Origin: an uncultured Oscillospiraceae bacterium
GTDB lineage: Bacteria; Bacillota; Clostridia; Oscillospirales; Oscillospiraceae
DNA length: 64,000 bases
NCBI GenBank assembly: GCA_947589745.1
Contig: CANQCS010000006.1
Coordinates: 1 to 64,000, forward strand
Reading direction: 5' to 3'
Part shown: in pieces, positions 34,821 through 43,284 of the stretch
How the letters are laid out: the number at the start of each line of letters is the position of its first letter
How positions within the stretch are numbered: position 1 is the stretch's first letter
The notes under the pieces: generated by a model
Told to the model about the DNA's origin: nothing
The model's input: the letters and a program-made list of their open reading frames with translations, nothing else
Database searches by the model: none
Translations under genes and position numbers: made by a program

Positions 34821-35198
34821 TTACGGTACCTTGATCGTCATGGCCGGCGTCATCATGTACTGGATGATGCCGCCGTACATGCAGAACAGCTTGCTGGTGG
34901 TGTTCAGCAGCGGCTTCTTGTTCACCAATATGGTGGGGACGCCCGGCACCCAGGGGGCCGGGGTCAGGGGCACGCAGGGCATGGGGGTCAGCACCCCCAG
35001 CTTGGCGGCGGTGGCCGCCGCCACCACCGGGTTGGCCAGACTGGAGCACATGCCGAAGGTGGGCGGCTTGTTGTCCATGATCGTGGCCGCCAGCGGGCCG
35101 CACATCATCACCGTCTGGTTGCTGGTGACCGGCAGGGGACAGGGAACTGCGCCGAAAGAGCAGGTGCACAGCGCGGTCATCACCATGGGATTTGCCAT
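34821..35198 (-). CDS. PAAR-like DUF4280 spike-tip protein
   Basis: 125 residues with the DUF4280 beginning: MVMTALCTCSFGAVPCPLPV, then MDNKPPTFGMCSSLANPVV, and Pro-rich turns APWVPG. DUF4280/PAAR-like proteins cap the spike of contractile injection machines and are often linked to cargo. Cys residues occur in CTCSF and GMCSS positions. GGAG lies upstream of ATG 35198. It lies between the carboxypeptidase-regulatory-like gene and the ATPase. Confidence 0.85.
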   Translation of the reverse strand: MANPMVMTALCTCSFGAVPCPLPVTSNQTVMMCGPLAATIMDNKPPTFGMCSSLANPVVAAATAAKLGVLTPMPCVPLTPAPWVPGVPTILVNKKPLLNTTSKLFCMYGGIIQYMMTPAMTIKVP

Positions 35199-35240
35199 TT
35201 CGGTACTCTCCTTTTCAGAGATTGATCGCTTCGTTACAGA

Positions 35241-35954
35241 TTAAAGAGACAGGGTCACCTGGTTGTCCCCCTCGGCCAGCTGGGCGCTGCCGATGAGGCC
35301 CGCGCCCTCGGCGTACACCTGGACGGTACAGGGTGCCCGCAGCACCGCGGACAGCGTCCCGTCCTCCCCGGTGCGGTACCGCTGGGCGGGGAGGAAACAC
35401 TTGCTCCGGGCGTGGCCCCACTGGAGGGGCGTCCCCAAGATGGCCGTCTCCCCCTCGACACTTCGGAGGGAGACGATCTCGCTGTGCTTGTCGTCCGTAA
35501 TGAGGTAGGTCCCCGCGGGGGGAGGTCCCTTGAAAAAGACGCGCAGCTCGCAGCTGCCGGCCTCCGCCTTGGTCTGGGCGATCTTCAGCTCCTGGCCGGC
35601 GGCCAGCCACACCAGCCGTCCGGCGGCGGGCTTTTTCTTGTCCAGCACCGTCAGCGTCAGGCGCGTGACGGTCTGGCGGAAGGGGTAGTTGGGGCCGGGC
35701 TTCATGGTGACGTCGATCTCCCAGGCGGCCCCGCCGGCCTCCACCTCCACCAGCTCCTCCAGGAACCCCTGTCCCCGCAGGGAGATGGTGTGGGCGCCGG
35801 GGGCCAGGCCGGTGAACACCAGATAGCCGCCGTCCTTGCCCACCGGGCGGCAGGGCAGGCCGTCCACGGCGCAGACCAGGGAGGATGGCTTCACCTCCCG
35901 GCCGGTGTAGCCGTCCCGCACCCGCAGAACGGCGCTGACATGGATGGAGATCAT
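35241..35954 (-). CDS. CIS-associated protein with N-terminal beta-sandwich
   Basis: 237 residues. Residues about 1-85 have the pattern of a carboxypeptidase-regulatory-like Greek-key fold (VLRVRDGYTGREV, then GGYLVFTGLAPGAHTISLRG), followed by a second beta-rich half of unknown family. No signal peptide. Similar proteins lie beside DUF4255 genes in other injection-system loci, where they may be part of the cap or a fibre attachment. The ATG overlaps the stop of the DUF4255 gene (ATGA), so they are coupled. Function unknown. Confidence 0.6.
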   Translation of the reverse strand: MISIHVSAVLRVRDGYTGREVKPSSLVCAVDGLPCRPVGKDGGYLVFTGLAPGAHTISLRGQGFLEELVEVEAGGAAWEIDVTMKPGPNYPFRQTVTRLTLTVLDKKKPAAGRLVWLAAGQELKIAQTKAEAGSCELRVFFKGPPPAGTYLITDDKHSEIVSLRSVEGETAILGTPLQWGHARSKCFLPAQRYRTGEDGTLSAVLRAPCTVQVYAEGAGLIGSAQLAEGDNQVTLSL

Positions 35955-36553
35955 GACTTCTCCTCCCGGCCCTTGCCCTTATACTCGTAGTCGGTATCGA
36001 TGGTGACGTCGGTGACGCGGGAGACGGTCCTGGTCCTGCGGGAGTCGATCTCCACGTTGCCCAGCATCACCACGAAAGAAAGCTTGTAGTTGTTGCTGTT
36101 GTTGTTCCAGATCTTCAACAGCTGATCCATGGGCGTCTTCTCCAGCACCACGTTGATGGTGCTGCCCTGCTCCTTCAGGGACCCGGGCAGGTACTGGGCG
36201 TCCAGCACCGGGTGGTCCTTCAGCACCTGCATGGCCGCGCCGATCATGCGGTACTGGTCCGCCTGGCGCAGCTGGGCGGGGGCCTTGGAGTGGGCGGTGA
36301 CCAGGAAGCGCAGGTTGTACCGGGTGGGCCGCACCTGCTGCTTGTTCCGTCCCACCTGGTAGTAGCCTACGGGCACCCCCTGGGTGTCCTCCTCCACCTG
36401 GTACAGGTACACGGTCAGCTGGTTGTTCTCGCTCTCATGGGGGGAGCACAGGGCGATCAGCTCCCGGTTGCCGATGGGCTCCGGCGTCAGCTCGCTGCGG
36501 AGCAGCTCCACCAGCGCGTTGCCCGCCTCCACCAGCGCGGTATAATCTGCCAT
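35951..36553 (-). CDS. DUF4255 (Pvc16) tail-terminator protein
   Basis: 200 residues: MADYTALVEAGNALVELLRSE at the start, then LIALCSPHESENNQLTVYLYQ, NLRFLVTAHS and DQYRMIGAAMQVLKDHP. This is the DUF4255/Pvc16_N family, the cap or tail terminator of PVC, Afp and other particles, which sits at the distal end of the sheath-tube. It starts two bases after the MORN protein gene's stop with a GGAGGAG site. Standard length. Confidence 0.9.
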   Translation of the reverse strand: MADYTALVEAGNALVELLRSELTPEPIGNRELIALCSPHESENNQLTVYLYQVEEDTQGVPVGYYQVGRNKQQVRPTRYNLRFLVTAHSKAPAQLRQADQYRMIGAAMQVLKDHPVLDAQYLPGSLKEQGSTINVVLEKTPMDQLLKIWNNNSNNYKLSFVVMLGNVEIDSRRTRTVSRVTDVTIDTDYEYKGKGREEKS

Positions 36554-36555
36554 GC

Positions 36556-39318
36556 TTACTCCTCCTCCCCGGATGCCGCGGGGGCGTCCCCGCCGTCTGT
36601 CTCGCCGTCCGGATCTTCCGTCTCACGGTCCGCTTCTTCGGCGCCGCTGTCCGGCTCTTCGGTCCCGGCCTCCGATCCCTCCGTCTCCGAAGTGGTCTCG
36701 CCGGAGGTCTGGGTATCGTCTCCCCCGGTGGCCGCCCCGTCCTGGGTCTCGCCGCCGGAGGTCTCGCTGTCGCTGTTCTCCCCGTCCGAGGTCTCCTCAC
36801 CGGGAGTCTCCTCGCCCGGATTTTCCTCATCCGGGGTTTCCTCGCCGGGGTCCGCAGGCACGTCCGCGGGCTGCTGCTTATCCGCCTCAGCCGCGTCGGC
36901 GCTCTGCTGGCGCGCCATGTCGTACAGCACGCCAAAGGGCTCCGCGAACCAGCCGTACTGCTCCGCCACCCAGCCGCCGGACAGGTCGTTCAGCCGGTTG
37001 ATCAGCTTGGTATAGGCGCCCGTGGTCTGGAAGAGGGCGGCGGCCGCGTCGTTGACGGCGCACTGGGCGCTGTACATGGCGGACTTCTCCGCGGTCCCCG
37101 TGGCGTAGGCCTGGTTGATCTCCTCCAGGGAGGCCTTCGCCTTGTCCAGCGTCTCCTGGGTGGAGGTGATCCCCTCATAGGCCAGCGTCATATCCAGGAT
37201 CTGCGTCTTGACGTCCAGCTCGATCTGGGCCTCGTCCACCTCGTACCGGCCCGCGGCGATGCCCTTGGCGTAGTCCACCGCGGCCTCATACAGGCCGGAG
37301 GCGTCCAGGGAGGCCACGTCGATCACCTTCAGCACCGCCGCCAGATCGTACCCGTCCAGCTTCATGCCGGTGAGCTTCTCCGCCACCAGCCGGGCCTGCT
37401 CCTGCACCACCCGGTACTGGAGCACGGTGCTGTCCAGACTGTCCAGGCTGTCCTGGACCGCGTCCACCGCGTCCTGGACCTCGCGGCCCTGGTCCAGCAG
37501 GCGCTGCTGCTCGCTGAGATTCTGCTCCAGCAGCGGACGGCTGGCCTCCATGGCCTCCACCGTCTTGCCGTAGGCGTAGTAGTCCGTCAGGGCGTTCATC
37601 AGGTCATAGGCGTCCTGGGGCGTCAGCATCAGCCCCAGCAGGCGCTCCACGTCCGCCGGGTCGGCCTCGCCGCCGCCTTCTCCGCCGCCGGACCCGCCGC
37701 CTCCGCCGACGCCCTCCAGGGCGTCCAGCAGGGCGTCCAGCTGCTCCTGGGCTTGGGCGGCGGTCTCATCCGCCGCGTCGGTCCCCACCTTCAGGTCCAG
37801 TCCGCCGGACTGGGCCCAGATCACCTCAAAGGGCGCCGCCATCTTCCGGGCATAGACCATGGAGAGGGCGTGGTCCTCATAGTAAAATACGCTCTGGTTC
37901 CAGTCCCCGCCGGTGCTGCCCTGGGGCAGGAATACCCGGCCTCTGGACCGCGTGTTCCGCACCATGTCGTCCCGGTCCTTCCCGGCCCAAGACTCCGAGG
38001 CCATCCGGTTGGCCCAGGGCATCAGGGAGGCGATGTCCGAGGACTCGTCCGGCGCGAACCAGATGCGGTAGGCGTGGGCGTCCTCCTCCCCCTGCCGGAA
38101 GGTACACAGGACCGTCAGGCCCATGTCGTTGTTGATGGTCAGGAATCCGCCGGCGTTCCGGCCGGACTCGGTCACGTTGGCATCGCCGAAGGCCTCCCGC
38201 AGCTCCTCCGCCGTCAGGGTCAGCATCCAGCCGCCGTCCAGGGTGCCCCGGTCCATCTCACCGGCGTAGATGGTCTTGCCGTTGGGGGTGTAGATCCGGC
38301 CGAAGCCGTCGGGGGTCAAATCGTCGGCGCCGCCGTCATACCACAGCCGTCCGTTCTTGTACCACTGGATGACGCCGTTGCCCACGCCCTTGCTGAACTC
38401 GGAGCTGATCCGGTCCCCGTTTTTCAGATAGACCGTGCCGGGGCCGTCATAGAGTCCCTCGCCAAAGGAGCCCTTGTACCGCAGGTCCCCCTCTTCGTCA
38501 TAGGCCGAGCCCTCGCCGTCGTAGAGGCCGTCGTCAAAGGAGCCCGTGTAGCGCAGGGTGCCGTTCTCGTCGTAGGCGGAGCCCTGTCCCTCGTAGACGC
38601 CGTCCACGAAGCCGCCCTCGTAGCGCTTGGTCCCCTCCTTGTAGGCGGTGCCCATCCCGTTGGGCAGGCCCTCGGAGAAAGCGCCCTGGTAGGACTTCAT
38701 GCCGTCCTCATAGAGCGTGCCGGTGCCCTCGTAGACCCCGTTCTCAAACTGGCCCTCGTAGAGCAGCACGCCGGAGACATAGCCGATACCGCTGCCGCTG
38801 CGCACGCCGTCCACGAAGCCGCCCTCGTAGGTGAGGAGGCCCTCCTCGTCGTACTCCTTGCCCTGGCCCTGGAGGATGCCCTCCTCCAGCTTGCCGCTGT
38901 ACTTGGGGATGGTCTTCTTCTTGTCGTAGTAGACGATGACCTTGCCGGTCCACTCGGGGATGCGCTCATCCTCCTGGTAGAACCGGGCGGTCAGAAAGTG
39001 GCTGAGGATAAAGGGCCAGCCGATGTAGTACATGAAGAGGCCGAACACCACCAGGGCGATGGCCGCCAGGATCAGGAACGACTTGGAGATGAACAGCCGC
39101 TGGGTCTCGATATAGTCCTCCCGCTTGGTGGGCTTCTTCACCGCCGCCGCCGCGCCCTGGAAGGAGGCGTTGGCCACCTTGGTGGCCTGGCGGGAAAAGT
39201 TGGTGATCCTGCGGAAATAGGCCGCGACGCTCATAAGCCTTCTGGTGAAGAAGGCCTTGATGGTGCGGAAGAAGATCCCGAAGGAAGAGATCAGTTGTCG
39301 AAGCAGTTGGCTCAGCAA
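36556..39318 (-). CDS. Membrane-anchored MORN-repeat protein of the CIS locus
   Basis: 920 residues. A basic, cytosolic-looking N-terminus (1-77), one strong transmembrane helix (78-104), then about eight MORN-like repeats (about 138-350; pattern YEGGFVDGVYEGQGSAYDENG). A globular region (about 380-540) follows, then a Gly-rich linker, long helical coiled-coil segments (about 570-815) and an acidic Glu/Thr/Gly-rich tail of 90 residues. MORN repeats usually bind lipids or proteins. Lying inside the structural operon, it may hold the injection machine to the membrane. I know of no equivalent in the Afp or PVC loci. Architecture is clear; role is inferred. Confidence 0.8.
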   Translation of the reverse strand: MLSQLLRQLISSFGIFFRTIKAFFTRRLMSVAAYFRRITNFSRQATKVANASFQGAAAAVKKPTKREDYIETQRLFISKSFLILAAIALVVFGLFMYYIGWPFILSHFLTARFYQEDERIPEWTGKVIVYYDKKKTIPKYSGKLEEGILQGQGKEYDEEGLLTYEGGFVDGVRSGSGIGYVSGVLLYEGQFENGVYEGTGTLYEDGMKSYQGAFSEGLPNGMGTAYKEGTKRYEGGFVDGVYEGQGSAYDENGTLRYTGSFDDGLYDGEGSAYDEEGDLRYKGSFGEGLYDGPGTVYLKNGDRISSEFSKGVGNGVIQWYKNGRLWYDGGADDLTPDGFGRIYTPNGKTIYAGEMDRGTLDGGWMLTLTAEELREAFGDANVTESGRNAGGFLTINNDMGLTVLCTFRQGEEDAHAYRIWFAPDESSDIASLMPWANRMASESWAGKDRDDMVRNTRSRGRVFLPQGSTGGDWNQSVFYYEDHALSMVYARKMAAPFEVIWAQSGGLDLKVGTDAADETAAQAQEQLDALLDALEGVGGGGGSGGGEGGGEADPADVERLLGLMLTPQDAYDLMNALTDYYAYGKTVEAMEASRPLLEQNLSEQQRLLDQGREVQDAVDAVQDSLDSLDSTVLQYRVVQEQARLVAEKLTGMKLDGYDLAAVLKVIDVASLDASGLYEAAVDYAKGIAAGRYEVDEAQIELDVKTQILDMTLAYEGITSTQETLDKAKASLEEINQAYATGTAEKSAMYSAQCAVNDAAAALFQTTGAYTKLINRLNDLSGGWVAEQYGWFAEPFGVLYDMARQQSADAAEADKQQPADVPADPGEETPDEENPGEETPGEETSDGENSDSETSGGETQDGAATGGDDTQTSGETTSETEGSEAGTEEPDSGAEEADRETEDPDGETDGGDAPAASGEEE

Positions 39319-39385
39319 AGGAAAGTCCCCCTATCGTCGCGGACACATTTGGAATACAAAAGCCTCGCAGAATTTCGCCCCGGGG

Positions 39386-39790
39386 TCACCGGCCCAGCAG
39401 GCCCAGCTGGCCCAGGAAGTAGACGCCCACAAGGGCCGCGGCGATGACCACCGCCACGCCCACGGCCCGCCACAGGAGCCGCCGGCGGTAGTCCGCCGCC
39501 TCATACACCGGCTGCACCGGCGAACAGCGGACATAGCCGTCCGGCGCGGGACGCACGGGCTGGGGCTCGGTGGGCACCACATTTCCGGCCATGGGCCGGG
39601 GGGAGAAGCGGCGGCGGAGCAGTCCGCCCCGCAGCGCCCGGTCCCCGTCCGCGATGGTCTTGCCGGCCAGACGGCTGGCCATGCCCACCAGGCTGGTGTC
39701 CCGCCGCAGCTCGGCGGCGGCCCGGTTGGCCTGGTTTCGCGCAGCCGCCTCACCCTGGCGGCGGATGATGTCAAATTGCGTAGGGGCCAT
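39386..39790 (-). CDS. Small tail-anchored membrane protein of the CIS locus
   Basis: 134 residues. Arg-rich N-terminal part (FDIIRRQGEAAARNQANRAA, then LRRRFSPRP) and a single C-terminal transmembrane helix near 107-130. No family recognised. It sits between two other membrane proteins of the operon and could connect the particle with the membrane. Start ATG 39790 has GGAGGG upstream. Confidence 0.65.
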   Translation of the reverse strand: MAPTQFDIIRRQGEAAARNQANRAAAELRRDTSLVGMASRLAGKTIADGDRALRGGLLRRRFSPRPMAGNVVPTEPQPVRPAPDGYVRCSPVQPVYEAADYRRRLLWRAVGVAVVIAAALVGVYFLGQLGLLGR

Positions 39791-39885
39791 GGAACTCCCT
39801 CCTTATCTCCCGGTCCCCCGCTCCGTCCCCCAGAGGGGAGAGCGGCGGAACCGAACACTTAAATTTAATTACGTTTAAATTACGT

Positions 39886-42513
39886 TTAAATCACCGCGTC
39901 CAGGCCGATATCCTGGTCGGGGCGCTTCTCCAGCTGGTCCGCCAGATACAGGTAGTACCGGACGCCGCCGTCCTCCGTGCTGCGGTGGACCAGCTGGAGG
40001 AAGATGCTCTTGGCCCGGGAGAAGTCCCGGCTGTACAGGGCGTAGATGCCCTCGGAGAAGCTGGCGCAGCTCTGCTCCTTGACCTTGCGGACCTCATAGG
40101 GGTCGCCGTCAAAGATCTCGTAGGTCCGCACCGTCTCGCCGCTCTCCACGCACTTGCCCACGTAGCGGCTGGCGTAGCCCTCGATGCCGCCGATGACGGC
40201 CTCGGTGCAGAGGATGTTGGCCTCCAGCCGGTCGCACAGGTGGGTCAGATGCCGGGCGATGGAGAAGCTGTTGGAGATAGAGGCGGGCTCCAGCTGGTTC
40301 CCGTCGCCCACGACGCCCAGCATCACCTCGCCCTCGTCCAGGGCGATATGGACGGTGACCGGGGGCCGTCCGGCGGCCTCCCGCTCCCGGTTCAGCTCGA
40401 TGACCTCCTGCTGCACCGCCACGGCGGTGCTCACGGCGGCGGTGCTGCCGCCCTCAAACACGGCGTCGTAGCCGTTGTACGCGAAGTTGAACACCGTGCC
40501 GCCCTTTCCGGACACGATGGAGGCCGTCCGCTCGATGACCTCGTTGACGTTGTCGAACAGGACCTTGCCGCTGGAGCTGTATACCTCGTCCGGGAAACGG
40601 AAGGTCAGCATCATGGCGGCCAGATGGCGGGAGACGAAAGTCCGCTGGTCCACCTCGGCGATGTCCTCCTTGCCCAGGAGGGACAGTACCTTCTCCGGCA
40701 CGAACCGGCGGTAGGACTTTGCCAGGGCGCTCCTGCGCTCCTCCAGCTCCCACATGGTGTGGGACAGGGCGTTCACGTCGTCGGCCAGGCTCTCCAGCTC
40801 GTCGCCGCCGCCCAGGTGGACCTCCACGTCCCGGTCCCCGGCGGCCAGCCGCTCCATGCCCTCCAGCACCAGGTGGAGGCCCGTGGTGATCCAGCACAGC
40901 AGGGCCAGCGTCACCGCCGCCAGCAGGATCGCCAGGGCCCACAGGCCCCGGACCATCCAGCTGTAGTTGGACCGTCCGGCCTCCAGCAGCCGTTCGCCGC
41001 CCACGTCGGCGCTGAGCAGGTAACTGCCCTGGGCGCGGTAGAGCACGTAGTGGGGCTCTCCGCCACCGGTATAGGTCCAGAAGGCGGCGCCGCTGCCGCT
41101 GTTCAGGGTATCCTCCGCCCTGACGCGGTCAAAGGACGGCGTCAGCTCCGCACGGATCCCCACCTGACGGCCGGCGTTGCCGGACACCAGGTTCCAGATC
41201 CCCTCGCCGTCCCGGAAGTAGACCTCCACGGCCGTATCCCAGTAGCGTCCGCCCTGGGCGCTGGCCACGCTGTCGCTCAGCAGCTCCGGCAGCTGGGGGT
41301 CGGTGAACTGGTTCCCCGCCACCAGGGCGGAGACGCTGCCCAGGAGGCTCGCTGCCTCCCGCTGGGCGGCGGTGTGGTACGCCGGCTCCACCGCCAGGCG
41401 GAGGATGCCCCCCACCGCCAGGACCGCCGCGGCCACCGCCACGGTCCCCCAGCGCACCAGCAGGGGCAGGCGCAACTTCCGCTGCTCACAGACGATGTAC
41501 CACAGGGAGAAGGTCAGCAGCAGCACCCCCAGGGCGATGGCGGCCAGGATCAGCACGCACTGCACCGGGGAGCGGTACAGCATGGCGCTCAGGTCCGACA
41601 CCGTGCTCCCCCGGTCCAGCAACAGCCGCTGGCCGTTCATCAGCAGCAGCGCGTCCCCGTCCCGGGTCAGGCTCAGGTCCGTGGCGTTGTCCAGGTCGTA
41701 GGCGTCCTTGCTGAGGCTCAGGTAGGCGTAGGGCCGCCACTCGGCAAAGTCCGCGAAAAACACCCGGAGACCGGCCCCGTCCACATAGTACACGCCGGTG
41801 CCAGCCTGTGAAATTTGTATCACGTTCTCCCCGGCGCCCAGGCTCACCGGCGGCCGGTCCGTGCGGATCAGCTGCCGCCCGGTGACCAGGGCCAGCGTCC
41901 CGTCGGACAGGGCCAGGGCGCAGCGCAGGTCAGACTGCTCCACGGTCCGCACCCGCTCCAGGCCGCTCTCGGCGCTGGTGCGCTGGAAAAACTCCGCCGT
42001 ATCGCCCCGGAGCAGAGCGAAGGTGACCACGCCGTCCACTTCGGAGAAGTCGGACAGGCGCATCCCGGCCATCTGCCCGGGAAGGCTGTCCCCCAGGCAG
42101 GGCTCATTCATCAGCATCTCCGCCGTATCGCCCCCGTCGCTGATCCGGTAGAGCTGGAGGCGGGTGTCCTGTCCCTCCGTGCTGTAGAGGCCCAGGTAGA
42201 CCGCTCCGCCCGACGCCGGGTAGAGCACCGTGGGCTTGCTCTCTTTCGGGATCACATCCTTGGCCAGGGTCCAGCGCTCCGTCCGGCGGCCGGCCTGATC
42301 GCCGATCACCAGGCGGTAGACGCCCCTCTGCCGCTGGAGGGCGTATACGCGGCCCTCGGCGTCGGAGGCGGTGAGAAGATAGCCGCCGCTGCCCACGCCG
42401 GTGCGCAGCACGGACACGCACTCCGCGCCCAGGTCCCAGAACAGCAGGGCCGCTCCCGCGCTCAGGAGGCACAGGAGCACCAGAAATACTCCGAACTTCG
42501 TCAGCTTCTTCAC
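39886..42513 (-). CDS. Membrane sensor with degenerate adenylate/guanylate cyclase domain
   Basis: 875 residues: TM1 (5-25), an extracytoplasmic beta-rich region (30-310, propeller-like), TM2-TM3 (317-372), a second extracytoplasmic domain (380-520), TM4 (525-545), HAMP (545-600) and a class III cyclase-like domain (605-805). The entry YRRFVPEKVLSLLGKEDI (601-618) is typical of class III cyclases. The two metal aspartates are absent: LTFRFPD (636-642) stands where FSDIRSF is expected, and FAYNGYDAVF (677-686) where YIGDAIMALF is. Cyclase activity is unlikely. It probably senses a signal outside the membrane and passes it to the injection machine. It overlaps the kinase-like gene by four bases. 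Confidence 0.8.
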   Translation of the reverse strand: MKKLTKFGVFLVLLCLLSAGAALLFWDLGAECVSVLRTGVGSGGYLLTASDAEGRVYALQRQRGVYRLVIGDQAGRRTERWTLAKDVIPKESKPTVLYPASGGAVYLGLYSTEGQDTRLQLYRISDGGDTAEMLMNEPCLGDSLPGQMAGMRLSDFSEVDGVVTFALLRGDTAEFFQRTSAESGLERVRTVEQSDLRCALALSDGTLALVTGRQLIRTDRPPVSLGAGENVIQISQAGTGVYYVDGAGLRVFFADFAEWRPYAYLSLSKDAYDLDNATDLSLTRDGDALLLMNGQRLLLDRGSTVSDLSAMLYRSPVQCVLILAAIALGVLLLTFSLWYIVCEQRKLRLPLLVRWGTVAVAAAVLAVGGILRLAVEPAYHTAAQREAASLLGSVSALVAGNQFTDPQLPELLSDSVASAQGGRYWDTAVEVYFRDGEGIWNLVSGNAGRQVGIRAELTPSFDRVRAEDTLNSGSGAAFWTYTGGGEPHYVLYRAQGSYLLSADVGGERLLEAGRSNYSWMVRGLWALAILLAAVTLALLCWITTGLHLVLEGMERLAAGDRDVEVHLGGGDELESLADDVNALSHTMWELEERRSALAKSYRRFVPEKVLSLLGKEDIAEVDQRTFVSRHLAAMMLTFRFPDEVYSSSGKVLFDNVNEVIERTASIVSGKGGTVFNFAYNGYDAVFEGGSTAAVSTAVAVQQEVIELNREREAAGRPPVTVHIALDEGEVMLGVVGDGNQLEPASISNSFSIARHLTHLCDRLEANILCTEAVIGGIEGYASRYVGKCVESGETVRTYEIFDGDPYEVRKVKEQSCASFSEGIYALYSRDFSRAKSIFLQLVHRSTEDGGVRYYLYLADQLEKRPDQDIGLDAVI

Positions 42514-43247
42514 CGTTTCTCACCTCGCCTGGCCAGTTTCCGCTTGATCCGTCCCCAGATGAGGGAGAACCAGCGGCGAATAAAGTTCATATCCTCCAGG
42601 GCCTCGTAGGCCGCCTGGATGCCCCCCCGGCGGTCCCGCCAGAGGGCGTAGAGCCGGACGATGTTGACGCAGCCGCCCTCCTCCACCTCGTCCAGGAAGT
42701 CCAGCTGTTCCCTGGGGGTGCTGAACCGGGGCAGGAGGATCTTCCGCAGCTGGTCCCCGGTCAGATAGACCAGCTCCCTGCTGTTCATCCCCTCCAGGGG
42801 CAACACCTTGAACTGGAGCCGGACCTCCTTGTCGTTGAGGCTGACCAGCACGTTCTCCGACAGCATGGCCGCGCAGCTCACCTCCGGCGGCAGGTCCGCC
42901 ATGTTGAGGGCCGCGTGGAGCAGCAGCTCCGCGTACTCCAGGCGCTCCCTCCACTCGTGGTTGTCCCCCCGGAAGAAGATCTGGTCGATGGGCCGGCCGG
43001 TCCGCTCCTCGAACACAGTGACCAGGCTGTCCCCCTCCAGAAACATGGTCTGGAAAGCGGAGCAGCCCCGCAGCTGGTCAAAGCAGGGGAGGTAGGCGCG
43101 CAGCAGCGGGCCCTCGTAGATATTCAGCAGGCAGGTGCCCTGCTGCCGGTCCAGGATGTCCACCGCCTCGGCAAAGGCGTAGTCCTCCCTGGTATCCAGC
43201 ACCTGGACCACCTTGTACCGGTCCCGCACCAGCAGGATATCATCCAC
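42510..43247 (-). CDS. Kinase-fold-like protein lacking catalytic motifs
   Basis: 245 residues from GTG 43247 (GGAGGAGGGA upstream). The sequence follows the order of a Ser/Thr kinase: RYKVVQVLD at the start, then a hinge-like SLVTVFEERTGRPIDQIF, a C-lobe-like ERLEYAELLLHAALNMADLP, and AAMLSENVLVSLNDKEVRLQ where HRDIKPENILL..DFG would be. No Gly-rich loop, HRD or DFG triad is present, so it is at most a pseudokinase. The end is very basic (RIKRKLARRGEKR). The next gene is the cyclase-like sensor. Fold assignment is by eye and uncertain. Confidence 0.5.
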   Translation of the reverse strand: MDDILLVRDRYKVVQVLDTREDYAFAEAVDILDRQQGTCLLNIYEGPLLRAYLPCFDQLRGCSAFQTMFLEGDSLVTVFEERTGRPIDQIFFRGDNHEWRERLEYAELLLHAALNMADLPPEVSCAAMLSENVLVSLNDKEVRLQFKVLPLEGMNSRELVYLTGDQLRKILLPRFSTPREQLDFLDEVEEGGCVNIVRLYALWRDRRGGIQAAYEALEDMNFIRRWFSLIWGRIKRKLARRGEKR

Positions 43248-43284
43248 GCCGCGTCCCTCCTCTCCTGATATTGTCGAAAAATAG

